Assembly: GCF_007830295.1 (NCBI RefSeq)
Contig: NZ_VLKC01000002.1
Coordinates: forward strand, 4,757,157-4,821,156
Origin: Sporomusa sp. KB1
Lineage (GTDB): Bacteria > Bacillota > Negativicutes > Sporomusales > Sporomusaceae
Length of the DNA: 64,000 nucleotides
Direction of reading: 5' to 3'
Under the pieces are notes generated by a model. It had not been told where the DNA came from, did not search any database, and was given only the letters and a program-made list of their open reading frames with translations. Below, piece after piece: positions 1 through 8,981 of the stretch. Within the stretch, counting starts at the first letter, position 1. Each line of letters starts with the position of its first letter. A program made the position numbers and the translations under genes.

Positions 1-1352
1 GTAAAAGAGCCTCCTTCATAGCCGAAAAGTTCACTTTCAAGAATACCTTTCGGTAAAGCTGCACAATTGACAGCAACAAAAGGTCCTTCTGGTCGCGATT
101 CTTGATGAATTGCCTGAGCAAATAGTTCTTTTCCTGTACCACTTTCTCCAATCAGTAATATACTTTTCATAGTATTAGTTACTCTCTTCACTATTTGTTT
201 GGATTTAAGCATTTCCTCGCTATCACCCAAAATTGTATCCACAGGATGAGTAATATCTGCATTTTGGGGTAAAGGTATCTTGTTGCCTATCAGATTGGAA
301 ATACAGATCAACACAGAATTTTCATTTAGCGCGGTAGAGGAAGGTTTCGCTTTAATAAGATATTTATGGTCATTACTCACACAGGTATACTGGGCAGTCA
401 ATTTATTATTTCTTGTTTTTTTCTTGTAAAGTTTTTCTATTGCTGGTATTACACCAAGAATAGTGGAATAGGGCTTTCCTATTACATTATCTTTTTTTAT
501 ATTAAACAGAGCTTCTCCATTATTATTTATATATGAAATGTTTCCTGTTGAGTCAACAGCGATAACAGATTCATCAACTAGAGACATCGCCGTATCAAAC
601 GAAAAGCTCTCTACCCTGATTTGTGGTTTGTAAGTTTGCGCTACGATGGTTTGTTCAATATTTTTTTCTAACATAAATAAAAAATTAAGCATCCATAGAA
701 AATGGGATTTTTCCATTTCGGTGTATTTAATCTCTTCAAAATATGGAATCGTTAATGCTGCTATAATGGTATCAGTTTGATCGTAAATGGGTACAGAAAA
801 TGTAACTTTCGGTTTTCGTAAATCCGGATGAAAATTCTCCGGTGAAAGAACGAACACCGGCTTTTCTAAGTTAACGCAAAGGGTATGGGAGGTAGTCCCG
901 ACTGACTCTTCGGACAAATCATTGCCTAATCCCATTCCATCTAAAGCACTATTAGCTACAAACAGAGTAATACCATTTTTATCATACAATGATAGTCCAG
1001 AGGATTTATTCATAAGATTATGAGATGCAAAATTCGTTAATAAGGGCATAGCTGAATCAATTAGTGTTTTATTATCCTTAAGCAACATTTTACTTTGTTT
1101 ATCGTTTATTTTTTTCAATATAAGTGCTTTATCAGGTTTTATATTATAATTTTTCGATCGAATCCAAGAATTAACTATAGGCTTTCTTACGATTGAATAT
1201 TCTAATGGGGATTGATTGTACTTTATTAAATTAGTATAGTAATTTTGAATTTCTGTAAATTGATTTGAAGTATAATGAAAAAATGATAACATCTCAGATA
1301 ATGTTTGAGAAGAAAAAACATTTTTCATTTCATGTAGTGATTGATAGTCCAT
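1..1352 (-). CDS. Sigma-54-dependent transcriptional activator (partial, N-terminal 450 residues)
   Basis: The open frame runs off the left edge. Translating from the ATG at 1352 gives an N-terminal region of GAF type (about residues 60-220), a PAS-like segment (about 240-330, including the run SVIAVDSTGNISYINNNGEA) and the start of the AAA+ sigma-54 interaction domain with Walker A GESGTGKE and the following FVAVNCAALP and ESELFGYE motifs. The GAFTGA loop begins just at the edge (GGSFT), so the ATPase remainder and the Fis-type helix-turn-helix lie outside. An AAAGGGG ribosome site precedes the ATG, and TATAAT lies at 1408-1413 on the same strand. The architecture is that of AcoR/DhaR-type enhancer-binding proteins that sense small molecules. 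The effector cannot be told, and the target operon is not visible here. Confidence 0.93.
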   Translation of the reverse strand, partial: MDYQSLHEMKNVFSSQTLSEMLSFFHYTSNQFTEIQNYYTNLIKYNQSPLEYSIVRKPIVNSWIRSKNYNIKPDKALILKKINDKQSKMLLKDNKTLIDSAMPLLTNFASHNLMNKSSGLSLYDKNGITLFVANSALDGMGLGNDLSEESVGTTSHTLCVNLEKPVFVLSPENFHPDLRKPKVTFSVPIYDQTDTIIAALTIPYFEEIKYTEMEKSHFLWMLNFLFMLEKNIEQTIVAQTYKPQIRVESFSFDTAMSLVDESVIAVDSTGNISYINNNGEALFNIKKDNVIGKPYSTILGVIPAIEKLYKKKTRNNKLTAQYTCVSNDHKYLIKAKPSSTALNENSVLICISNLIGNKIPLPQNADITHPVDTILGDSEEMLKSKQIVKRVTNTMKSILLIGESGTGKELFAQAIHQESRPEGPFVAVNCAALPKGILESELFGYEGGSF

Positions 1353-1813
1353 ATCACAAAAGCCCCTTTAAAAATAACAATAATACATGTGTAGTAATTC
1401 TAATAATATTATACCTTATTTTTTCGGTTCTGGTGCAAAAAAAGAAACAAGGATATACTCTTTCCATAATTGAGAAAAATGAGGGAAGAGTTAATCGTTA
1501 GGAATGTTAGCAGCCCTAACAACAGCGCGGATTTGGTCATCGAATGTACCACACCAGCCATTGTTGAGCAGTAGACTGCATCCAAGTGCCAATTCAAGAA
1601 ACGCATTGGCCAAACCAATAATATCGAAAATTACGTTGGGATAAGGCAGGGTATATTTTCTTTAGTTTATCTATCATCGTTTGCCACTTATTTCTTCTAA
1701 AATTATTCTAAAAATTAGAGGTTATTATATAGTCATCAGGTTGATGAAATATATTTAGAGTGGAAAAGCTACTCTATTAAGATAGATTGTAGTCAAGTCA
1801 GGGAGGTTTTAAA
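1353..1813. other. Intergenic region with a possible minus-strand gene relic
   Basis: Between the activator and the first small gene there is no complete gene. On the minus strand, codons from about 1650 down to the TAA at 1491-1493 read a protein-like stretch (FDIIGLANAFLELALGC, then NNGWCGTFDDQIRAVVRAAN) that has no usable start and no family I recognise. It may be the 3' end of a lost gene. The rest is AT-rich. Confidence 0.3.
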
Positions 1814-1915
1814 ATGTATGGTCATTTCCCACCAGGCTTGGTTGCTTTCGGTATGTTGCGTTTAGCCGTTGTTGGTGACGGATTATATTTACTATATAAT
1901 ATTTTTAAGTCGTGA
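1814..1915 (+). CDS. 33-aa hydrophobic peptide
   Basis: The ATG at 1814 is preceded by GGGAGG at 1801-1806. The frame reads MYGHFPPGLVAFGMLRLAVV and then GDGLYLLYNIFKS before TGA. It is amphipathic to hydrophobic with one likely short membrane segment and no recognised family. The good ribosome site and the clean, compact frame just ahead of htrA argue that it is translated. It ends 111 bp before the HtrA start, so the two may share a transcript. Function unknown. Confidence 0.5.
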   Translation: MYGHFPPGLVAFGMLRLAVVGDGLYLLYNIFKS

Positions 1916-2026
1916 AGCGGATTGCTGATAAAATGAATGTTTGATTTTTCGGCAAAGGATGGATGGTTAGTTCACATATTTGTGATAAATTATTCAGAAC
2001 ATGGGAGATAAAGGAGAAACAATAGT

Positions 2027-3103
2027 ATGAATAAATGGTTGCGACGATTCAATGTCTTAATTATTGGAATTATTATTGGCGGCTTATGTGTAACGAATTA
2101 CACCAAAGCTGCAGCTATGCCTAATTTATCAATACCAACCGCTGTACAAGATGAGGGGGCATCTTTGGCCCGTAATACTTTTGTCGTTCAGGCAGTTAAA
2201 AAAGTAGGTCCTGCAGTTGTCGGCATTACCAACAAGGCCTATATGCGAGACAATTTTGATCAGAAAGTACTTGTGGAAAAAGGGGTAGGTTCGGGAGTAA
2301 TATTTGATTCGAATGGATACATTGCAACCAATTATCATGTTGTTGAAGGAGCGCAAGAAATTGTCGTATCGTTAACAGATGGCAGGACTTTAAATGGTAA
2401 AGTGTTGGGAGTAGACTCGGCAACGGATTTAGCCGTAGTTAAGGTCGATGCGACCGGTTTGCCGGCTGTGGAATTTGGGAATTCTGATTCGTTGATGGCA
2501 GGCGAGCCGGCCGTTGCTATTGGCAATCCCCTCGGCCTTGAGTTTCGCGGTAGTGTGACGGTCGGCGTGATTAGTGCACTAAACCGAACTATTGAAGTTG
2601 GGGACCGCAAATTTAAGTTAATCCAGACCGATGCAGCAATCAACCCTGGCAATTCGGGAGGAGCGTTGGTCAATGCTGACGGCGAGGTGGTTGGGATTAA
2701 TAGTGTCAAAATTTCCGCCGCGGGTGTCGAAGGAATGGGTTTTTCAATTCCCATTAATTCTGTCCGTCCAATTTTGCAATCGCTAGTGGAAAAGGGTAAG
2801 GTAAGTAGGGCGTATCTTGGCGTTGCAGCACTGGATCGCGAATCAGCACTCCGTTATAGTTACAATGTAGAAATCGACCATGGCATGTATGTAACCCGTG
2901 TAGAAAAAGGTGGCCCGGCTGATCAAGCTGACATCCAACAGGGTGATATCATTGAAAAAGTTAACAGTACAATTGTTAACAGCGTGGCCGATTTACGAGC
3001 TGTTTTAGATAATGTTCCGATAGGCAGTACGGTGGATGTTGAAATTACTCGCAATGGTAAGAATTTGACAATGCATCCGGTTGCAATCGAAATGCCTAAT
3101 TGA
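2027..3103 (+). CDS. htrA: HtrA/DegP-family serine protease with PDZ domain
   Basis: A 358-residue S1C-type protease that acts on misfolded proteins on the outer side of the cytoplasmic membrane. An N-terminal hydrophobic segment (residues 10-29) serves as signal anchor. The trypsin-like domain shows His104 (NYHVVEG), Asp134 (DLAVVKV) and Ser210 (NPGNSGGAL), all three catalytic residues. A single PDZ domain follows from about residue 265 (LGVAAL, then GGPADQADIQQGDII). Length and layout match the one-PDZ HtrA proteins of Firmicutes. The ribosome site is AAAGGAG just before the ATG, and a strong terminator follows. It stands alone between a 33-aa peptide and a broken lgt gene. Confidence 0.96.
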   Translation: MNKWLRRFNVLIIGIIIGGLCVTNYTKAAAMPNLSIPTAVQDEGASLARNTFVVQAVKKVGPAVVGITNKAYMRDNFDQKVLVEKGVGSGVIFDSNGYIATNYHVVEGAQEIVVSLTDGRTLNGKVLGVDSATDLAVVKVDATGLPAVEFGNSDSLMAGEPAVAIGNPLGLEFRGSVTVGVISALNRTIEVGDRKFKLIQTDAAINPGNSGGALVNADGEVVGINSVKISAAGVEGMGFSIPINSVRPILQSLVEKGKVSRAYLGVAALDRESALRYSYNVEIDHGMYVTRVEKGGPADQADIQQGDIIEKVNSTIVNSVADLRAVLDNVPIGSTVDVEITRNGKNLTMHPVAIEMPN

Positions 3104-3172
3104 AAATAATCCCATTTAACTCGAAAAATATGTAACTTATTTTTCAATTAACAATTTATAACTGACAGTACC

Positions 3173-3211
3173 AGTCCGTGCTACCTTTGCATAGTACGGA
3201 CTCTTTTTTAT
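3173..3211 (+). terminator. Intrinsic terminator after htrA
   Basis: AGTCCGTGCTA (3173-3183) pairs with TAGTACGGACT (3192-3202) and is followed by a T-rich run. It lies 70 bp after the htrA stop. Confidence 0.85.
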
Positions 3212-3331
3212 TATATTGGGCTAAATACTAAATAAGGGAAGGAAGGATGGCATATAACTGTTGCATAACGTTCATGAATAACATGTATGCTATGCATTCT
3301 TAAGATAGGGAAAGGAGAGAAACTACTGTAA

Positions 3332-3981
3332 CCTATTTTATTTAGTATTAATGGTTTCGAAGTCCGTGTCTGGGGTCTTATGGTAGCTGCAGGGGTGCTG
3401 GCTGGTTTGTGGCTGGCGACACGGTTGGCAAAAAAAAGTGAATTTACCGAGGATATGCTGCAAGAGTATGTACTCTATGGGTTCTATGGCCGGTATTTTG
3501 GGGGCAAGGCTGTGGGCGGTTGCTTTTTCCTGGGCACAATATGCTGCCAATCCTATGCAAGTCTTGATGTTTTGGGGAGGAGGCCTGTCCATACAGGGAG
3601 CGGTCATGGCTAATGTCTTGCTGGCGTTATGGTTTTTTCACCGCAAGGGATTGTCCTTCAAGCGGTTTGTAGATATTGGGGCTCCGGCGCTCATTCTTGG
3701 TCAAGCCATTGGAAGAATTGGGTGTTTGCTAAATGGCGATGCCTACGGCAAACCCACCGATGCTTGGTATGGTGTAGTCTATCAGCCAGGAACACCGGCG
3801 TATGAGGCCTGGGGTCAGGTGTCGCTGGTGCTGGCTGAACTTTTTGAGGCTGGGCTTGGATAGTCTGTTGATCGGCGGATTTAAGGCTGCGCAGCTAACG
3901 GCTGTACTCACGGCCTTGGCAGTTAGTCTGCTGTGGGCTTGGTGTGCAACACGAAATCAGGTAATCAAGACTGAGAAGTAA
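3332..3981 (+). pseudogene. lgt: Broken prolipoprotein diacylglyceryl transferase (lgt)
   Basis: Lgt transfers diacylglycerol to the Cys of prolipoproteins in the membrane. The usual Lgt order is visible but spread over three frames. First comes FSINGFEVRVWGLMVAAGV (from 3332). After a frameshift near 3485 come GILGARLW, GGLSIQGA and the family motif AIGRIGCLLNGDAYGKP. After AELFEAG the frame changes again and only the last membrane helix remains (SLLIGGFKAAQLTAVL to 3981). About 60 codons between these last two parts are absent. A TAA at 3329-3331 sits where the first codons should be, so there is no start, although a GGAGAG ribosome site remains at 3314. A functional lgt must lie elsewhere. 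Confidence 0.85.
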
Positions 3982-4118
3982 GTTAACTTGACAACAAGAT
4001 CGGATAAGAAAACGAAGGGGTGTGAGTTCGCTCCGAATGGAGGACAGGAGTATACTACACATCCTTTTTGATTCTTTCACGACAACGCAGTGTCTGCTCA
4101 ATCTTCCCGGCGTTAGAT

Positions 4119-4172
4119 TTAATAATACGTTAATATTTCCTTAACCCTGTCTTAATACGTCTGACTTATAAT
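4119..4172 (+). promoter_or_regulatory. Four-repeat Pho box and -10 element
   Basis: Four hexamers lie at exact 11-bp intervals: TTAATA (4119), TTAATA (4130), TTAACC (4141) and TTAATA (4152), each separated by 5 bp. A TATAAT -10 box follows at 4167-4172. This is the known arrangement of PhoP/PhoB sites in Firmicutes (TTAACA-like hexamers with 5-bp gaps). It implies that the gene at 4216 is induced on phosphate limitation. Confidence 0.7.
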
Positions 4173-4215
4173 ATAAACATGGATCAGTAGTCTAGATCTA
4201 AAAGCGGGGTGGAAA

Positions 4216-5109
4216 ATGTTGAAGCTACTATCTGGAAAAAACCATTGTAACCGAATCCCCCATCTTTTACATAATGGTCTAAAAGGAATTAGATGTTTTC
4301 GCCCTCTAGCTAAAAATATTGTAATGCAGCAACGCCGTTACTTAAAACAAGCCTTATTAGAAACCCTAGATTGTAGACGCTGTCAAAAAGAGATGCAAAT
4401 TGCTTTCACGGTGGAGCGTTGTCATAATTTGATCGAGAGACAGGTTAATGCTTTTTTGCTGAGAGAGAATGAGAGTATTGAATCATATACTAGTGACTTA
4501 CTGGGAGGAAAAAGCAAGACAAAAGCTTGCTTTTTTCAAGAATTTCTCAGTCCCTCGGCTATAGATAACCTGCTTGATAATATAAAGCATAGTATTCAAC
4601 TTGAAATGAAAAAATGTTTTGGTGCTGCATATGTGGATATCGCAGCTTTGCAGTATATTGCCACTGATTTCGAAGTGATTAACTACATGGTAGACAGGGT
4701 TGACGAGTATAGAAATACTCTGCTTCTTGCAGAGATAGCAATTGAGGTGGGCGACCAAACTTGGGAGCAGGCTCTGGGTAAACTAGACTTGAGTCCAGTA
4801 CTCGGAAAACTACTGAAAAGAATAAAACTAGGTACTATTGCAATGAAGAGTGTCGGCTGTGACCACAAGACGCTATTTGAGCAATGCCGACGGCAACTGG
4901 AACAAGAGATGGTTGGTATCCTATTAAACATTACACATAAAGTAAAAATTTTTACGCGTAATAAAGCGACTCAAATTTTTTATGAAATGTACGACAACAC
5001 ATATGGCAGTTATTTCGTGTCCTTAGAGCATAATATTAGGACACGAAAATTTTGTAAGGCTAAACAAGCTAAGTTTATTACGGAACGAATTGACCAGCAG
5101 GCCATGTAA
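4216..5109 (+). CDS. Unknown 297-aa protein, predicted Pho-regulated
   Basis: I do not recognise this family. The product is soluble-looking and helical, with no signal peptide and no clear membrane segment. It has a basic N-terminus rich in Cys and His (LDCRRC gives a CxxC pair at about residues 54-57), an acidic central part and a helical basic C-terminus. The ATG at 4216 follows GGGGTGG. The gene lies behind a four-repeat Pho box and its stop codon sits inside its own terminator, so it is a monocistronic unit. Its position next to the P-type ATPase cluster may be meaningful or accidental. Function cannot be assigned from the sequence. Confidence 0.75.
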   Translation: MLKLLSGKNHCNRIPHLLHNGLKGIRCFRPLAKNIVMQQRRYLKQALLETLDCRRCQKEMQIAFTVERCHNLIERQVNAFLLRENESIESYTSDLLGGKSKTKACFFQEFLSPSAIDNLLDNIKHSIQLEMKKCFGAAYVDIAALQYIATDFEVINYMVDRVDEYRNTLLLAEIAIEVGDQTWEQALGKLDLSPVLGKLLKRIKLGTIAMKSVGCDHKTLFEQCRRQLEQEMVGILLNITHKVKIFTRNKATQIFYEMYDNTYGSYFVSLEHNIRTRKFCKAKQAKFITERIDQQAM

Positions 5110-5123
5110 ATGGCCTGTTTTTT
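5098..5123 (+). terminator. Terminator overlapping the stop codon of the unknown gene
   Basis: CAGGCCAT (5098-5105) pairs with ATGGCCTG (5110-5117), followed by TTTTTT. The TAA stop (5107-5109) lies in the loop. Confidence 0.9.
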
Positions 5124-5399
5124 ACCTTTGAATCGGTAAAAATAGGGCAGCACACTATAGATGGTTCTCTTTAGCTATGTAGGCAAAAAGTGATTTAATT
5201 CCTAGTTGCAGGATAGAAAACACCCCCTTATTTGACCAGTCAAGACCGCCTATGCGGCTAGGTAGGGTTCAGCCCGTCATTTTTCCCCATGAATAATGCT
5301 ATAGTTATCTTTATGCTTTTATTTAGCACATATGGCTTAGCTAACATGGATACAATAAATACATATGATTTGTTCAAACTTGGCTAGGGGGAGCTTGCT

Positions 5400-7445
5400 T
5401 TGCTATCGGAAAACGACTATCGGCTTTTACCAGGACGATTAAGGATAACTATTCCTAATCTTCGAAAAAACAGCCTGCTGGAAGCTTACTTTGTTAAACA
5501 GGTGAGTAAGGTTACTGGCGTTAAAACAATAACAGCAAGCTCTTTAACCGGGCGTGCTCTTATTTATTTTGATCAAGCCAGGATTAGTTTCCCTGTGCTA
5601 TGTCAAGAAATAGAAAATACGTGGGAGCTTTTTTTTGAACAGCAGGTAAACCAGGAAAGTAAGTATGAGGTACTGTCACTGCCAAAGGCAACCAGTCAAA
5701 TCATGAACGATCAGGGCAGTATAACAAAGCTATATGTACTGGCAACAGGCGGGGTCCTGACCGGGTTACTTGCCAAGCGGATGCTTGTGGGGCGCTCGCC
5801 GCTGGTGTCATCCACTAACGTATTTTACCTAGCTGCCTTGACGACAATTATAGGGAGTTACCCTTTATTAAGAAGAGGGGTAGACACCTTGGCTAGGAAG
5901 AAAAGAATCAATTCCGATTTATTGCTTTTCGCAACAACGCTTGTCCTGCTGGCCATGAAGGAAAGTATAACCGGTCTGTCAATCTTGGGGATTGTGTATC
6001 TGAGCGACCTGTTTCATCACGTTATGCAAACCCGCTCACAGTATGCCATCAGTAAGATGGTGGCAACAAAAGAACTGACTGCTAGACGTTTGGAAAACGG
6101 CGAAGTAAGGCAGGTCTTAGCCGGAGATACTGTTATGGTACAGGCTGGAGAACGAGTTCCGGAAGATGGTGAATCTATAGCCCATATGCTTAAGATGGTT
6201 GAGCAGGCCGCCGCTGCACGAGGAGCGCTACAGCAACCAGAAGATTACTATGCGCAAAAGCTGATGCCTTTAACAATGGGTATTGCTGCCATGATCTTTC
6301 TCGTTACTCGTGACTTCTATCGCGCATTAACCGTGTTACTAGCCGGTTGTCCGATCGCAGTATCGATAGCTAAGAATACGGCTCTAGGTACGGCGGTAGC
6401 CGACGCAGCACGCAAGGGTATTTTTGTAAAGCAGTCCCGGTGCTTAGAGGTTGCAGGGCAGACAGAGGTGGTTTTGTGGGATAAAACGGGTACTTTAACT
6501 ACGGAGAATCCCATAATAACGGAAGTGATATCACTACAACGAAAGCAAAGCAACCAGGAGATATTGCTACTGGTTGCGTCAGCTGAACAAGGCAATTGCC
6601 ATCCGTTAGCCAGGATGGTAGTAAAAGAAGCTATGCAAAAAGGACTAATTCTTGAGCCCGCCGAGAGTGAAGTACTTGTTGGTTATGGAGTAAGAGCCTA
6701 TATAAATCAGCAAGAGGTTTTAGTGGGCAATGATTCTCTGATGTACAAAGAACACATAGACATAAAGACAAGTAAGGCTCGCGTATTACGGCTGAAGCAC
6801 TTTGGCAATAGTGCTATTTATGTTGCTGTTGATAAAAAGCTAGTAGGCTTAATTGGGGTAAAGGAACACATACGGCCGGAAAGCTATCAGGCCATTGAAC
6901 AATTACGAGTTGTCGGTATACCTCATATCGGCTTGATAACAGGAGATACGGCTAACACGGGTAATGCAGTGGCCGATGAACTGGGTATTAAACGATACTG
7001 GAGCACAATGAGACCCGAAGACAAGATTCGGATGATAACTCAGTTAAGACGAAAAGGGTATCCAGTCATGATGGTGGGGGATGGAATTAACGATTCGCCC
7101 GCCCTGGCAGCGGCCGACGTTGGTGTCACTATGGCCGACAACTGTCCGGAACTTGCCCTGCGGGCGGCCAATGTCGCTATTGCCGGGGATGACCCAAGAA
7201 AAGTTTCCCAGATGATCAGCATTGGCAAGAAAACCAATCAGGTCATACGTCAGAATCTTTCCTTTGCTGTCGGTGTGAATGTTGCGGGTATCGCCTTGGC
7301 AGCAGCCAATATTATCTCGCCATTAGCAGCATCGTTATTACTAAATTTTGGCACCCTCGGTGTTATCGCCAATTCTGCCCGGCTATTTTCAAAAGGTAAC
7401 CATTCAGCCTGTAAACAGGATAGACAAATGGTCTGTACAGGATGA
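5400..7445 (+). CDS. P1B-6-like P-type ATPase with N-terminal HMA_2-type domain, TGE segment missing
   Basis: A 681-residue heavy-metal-type P-ATPase. The TTG start is chosen because GGGGGAG precedes it and no ATG fits. The N-terminus carries the LPGRLR motif (residues 10-15) and a fold matching that of the second ATPase at 11649. Visible catalytic parts are GCPIAVSIAK in the metal-site helix (about 313), the phosphorylation site DKTGTLT (Asp361) and the hinge GDGINDSP (about 560). The xCP metal motif differs from the CPC of copper pumps and fits the P1B-6 group, linked to iron in ferrosome loci. Odd: after VPEDGES (about residue 258) the sequence jumps to IAHMLKMVEQAAAARG. The usual 50-60 residues with the TGE dephosphorylation loop are absent in frame. 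It may be inactive or altered in its cycle. Confidence 0.88.
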   Translation: MLSENDYRLLPGRLRITIPNLRKNSLLEAYFVKQVSKVTGVKTITASSLTGRALIYFDQARISFPVLCQEIENTWELFFEQQVNQESKYEVLSLPKATSQIMNDQGSITKLYVLATGGVLTGLLAKRMLVGRSPLVSSTNVFYLAALTTIIGSYPLLRRGVDTLARKKRINSDLLLFATTLVLLAMKESITGLSILGIVYLSDLFHHVMQTRSQYAISKMVATKELTARRLENGEVRQVLAGDTVMVQAGERVPEDGESIAHMLKMVEQAAAARGALQQPEDYYAQKLMPLTMGIAAMIFLVTRDFYRALTVLLAGCPIAVSIAKNTALGTAVADAARKGIFVKQSRCLEVAGQTEVVLWDKTGTLTTENPIITEVISLQRKQSNQEILLLVASAEQGNCHPLARMVVKEAMQKGLILEPAESEVLVGYGVRAYINQQEVLVGNDSLMYKEHIDIKTSKARVLRLKHFGNSAIYVAVDKKLVGLIGVKEHIRPESYQAIEQLRVVGIPHIGLITGDTANTGNAVADELGIKRYWSTMRPEDKIRMITQLRRKGYPVMMVGDGINDSPALAAADVGVTMADNCPELALRAANVAIAGDDPRKVSQMISIGKKTNQVIRQNLSFAVGVNVAGIALAAANIISPLAASLLLNFGTLGVIANSARLFSKGNHSACKQDRQMVCTG

Positions 7446-7662
7446 TTGTAGGTTCATTTTTCGTGATAAGAATCCTGGCCTTTAATCTTTACAAGGCAAG
7501 GGGGCAACTAAAACTATTTTATCAATTCGGTTGTTTCTTGGAATCCCGATCGGTGTAGTATTTTACCAGGTGTCTTAGCAAAAGCAGTAACATTACTTCG
7601 TTAAGTCGCAATTACTAGTGGTTTTTATCGCTAAGCCCGAAATATGGGAATAAAGCGTAATA

Positions 7663-7707
7663 TAAAAAAATAAGAAGCGCACTAGCATGGTGCGTTTCTT
7701 GTTTTTT
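7663..7707. terminator. Bidirectional terminator
   Basis: AAGAAGCGCAC (7672-7682) pairs with GTGCGTTTCTT (7690-7700), flanked by AAAAAAA on the left and TTTTTT on the right. It can serve both the ATPase gene (+) and the converging gene at 7751 (-). Confidence 0.8.
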
Positions 7708-7750
7708 ACGTAGCGGGAAGAATAATTGTATGGCGACTTGTGAGAGACAG

Positions 7751-8233
7751 TTAAACTGGATCGGTTGCTAAGTTATCCCTTTCATGTTGGTGTGTCCCAG
7801 GTTCAGGTGCGGAGTGATCACCTTGGGACCCTTTGCCCTTAGCTTCTTCGATTGCGTCGTGAAACTCATGTTTAAGTTTTTTTGCTTTACCCGACATAGC
7901 TACAACACCGGTAGCAGTAGCGGCTAAAATACGGCGACGATGTCTCCGGGCATGATCCTTTACTTCATCCCATTTATTACTAATTTCTCTGGTGGTAGTT
8001 TGTTCTGTTGTACGTGCTTCAGCCATAAAGTCTTCGGCATCTTCTTTGAATCTGGCAATAACACCTTTCGTCTGATCCGTTATTGCCAGAACTCCTTTAG
8101 TAGCTAAAAGAGCTGTAGAACGCAGTCCCCGCCGTACTACTGGAGTCGCTAATGCAATTGCTGCACCGGTTAATATAAGTCCTGCAGGTGTAGTCCTCGA
8201 CAGCATGCGTGATCCCCAACGCAAAACATTCAT
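7751..8233 (-). CDS. DUF5132-like membrane-associated protein
   Basis: A 160-residue protein with an N-terminal glycine/alanine-rich hydrophobic segment (TPAGLILTGAAIALATPVV, residues 15-33). An amphipathic helix follows (VIARFKEDAEDFMAEAR), then a strongly basic patch (DHARRHRRR), a second small hydrophobic stretch and a charged, His-containing tail. The KEDxEDxxAEA motif recurs in the protein at 10570, and as I recall it is typical of DUF5132-type proteins. An AAGGGGG ribosome site precedes the ATG. It converges on the P1B-like ATPase gene. A scaffold or membrane-remodelling role in the ATPase cluster is inference only. Confidence 0.7.
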   Translation of the reverse strand: MNVLRWGSRMLSRTTPAGLILTGAAIALATPVVRRGLRSTALLATKGVLAITDQTKGVIARFKEDAEDFMAEARTTEQTTTREISNKWDEVKDHARRHRRRILAATATGVVAMSGKAKKLKHEFHDAIEEAKGKGSQGDHSAPEPGTHQHERDNLATDPV

Positions 8234-8480
8234 AGCTTAATCCCCCTTATTACAGTTATTAATACAAACATTCCTTGTATTTTGAAACAGAAGAGCCCTG
8301 CACTTTTATGCGGAAATTTCCCTAGTGCTAGGTGCCCGGCTCAATATTAGCAGGCTTAGTTTCAACGCCGCCAAACAATCCTCTCTATTAAAATGACATT
8401 TTTAATATTCCATTATTATAGTGACAATATGCAACGTCTATTGAATGAACGGCTGTATAAACAAATTGTTATGGATACGA

Positions 8481-8530
8481 GTCTACTCCACCTGAATCCC
8501 TAATGTTTCAGCTATGCTGAAATGAGTTCA
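8481..8530. repeat. Copy 1 of a 50-nt intergenic motif
   Basis: It contains the hairpin TTTCAG-ctatg-CTGAAA and conserved flanks (ACTCC, CCTGAA, AGTTCA). A second copy lies at 38764-38816. Its role is unknown. Confidence 0.55.
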
Positions 8531-8605
8531 TTTCATGGTAAGAATACTCATGTGAATTGCAACTCACTGCAGTGGATGAGGGAATGGAGGAGTGAAGATG
8601 ATAAT

Positions 8606-8740
8606 ATGGTGGCTGTTTTTGCAGCGAGTTTATTTGGTATACTCCCCCTATACACTCCAATCGTGACAGGGATTCTAATAGGCGCACCATTAAATTACAG
8701 CTACTTAGTTACAGGAGGAATACAAAGCTTAAAAGAGTAA
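8606..8740 (+). CDS. Small 44-aa hydrophobic protein
   Basis: Read from the ATG at 8606, it gives a hydrophobic peptide (MVAVFAASLFGILPLYTPIV and then TGILIGAPLNYSYLVTGGI) ending QSLKE. A longer frame opens at 8522, but its extra 28 residues are not protein-like and overlap the 50-nt repeat. The GGAGGAG site at 8587-8593 is about 13 nt from this ATG, a little far. A strong terminator follows directly, which supports a real short transcript. It probably makes one membrane hairpin. No family is recognised. Confidence 0.5.
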   Translation: MVAVFAASLFGILPLYTPIVTGILIGAPLNYSYLVTGGIQSLKE

Positions 8741-8742
8741 AA

Positions 8743-8778
8743 GTTGCAGCAAGGTCTCGTACCTGCTGCAACTTTTTC
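8743..8778 (+). terminator. Intrinsic terminator
   Basis: GTTGCAGCAAGG (8743-8754) pairs with CCTGCTGCAAC (8762-8772), followed by TTTTT. Confidence 0.9.
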
Positions 8779-8981
8779 CTATGGAATTTGCTCGTCATTC
8801 GCAACAATTCGCCACAACCAGAGGTATTAAAAATTTTGTCCGCGAGTGGAATATCCTTGATTCTATATGGAAAACTGTTTTCCTTGCAATGAGGAATTTC
8901 TATTTACACTAATAAGACGCAGACCATATCAAATAATAGATTCAAGATTTCGTTGTAGTTTCACGAGATCTGTTTTTGTTA

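Noticed and set aside
1560..1600. Possible sigma-54 promoter (TTGGCAC...TGCA on the minus strand) near the activator
   Set aside because: The GG-GC spacing is one base too short and it lies inside a protein-like relic.
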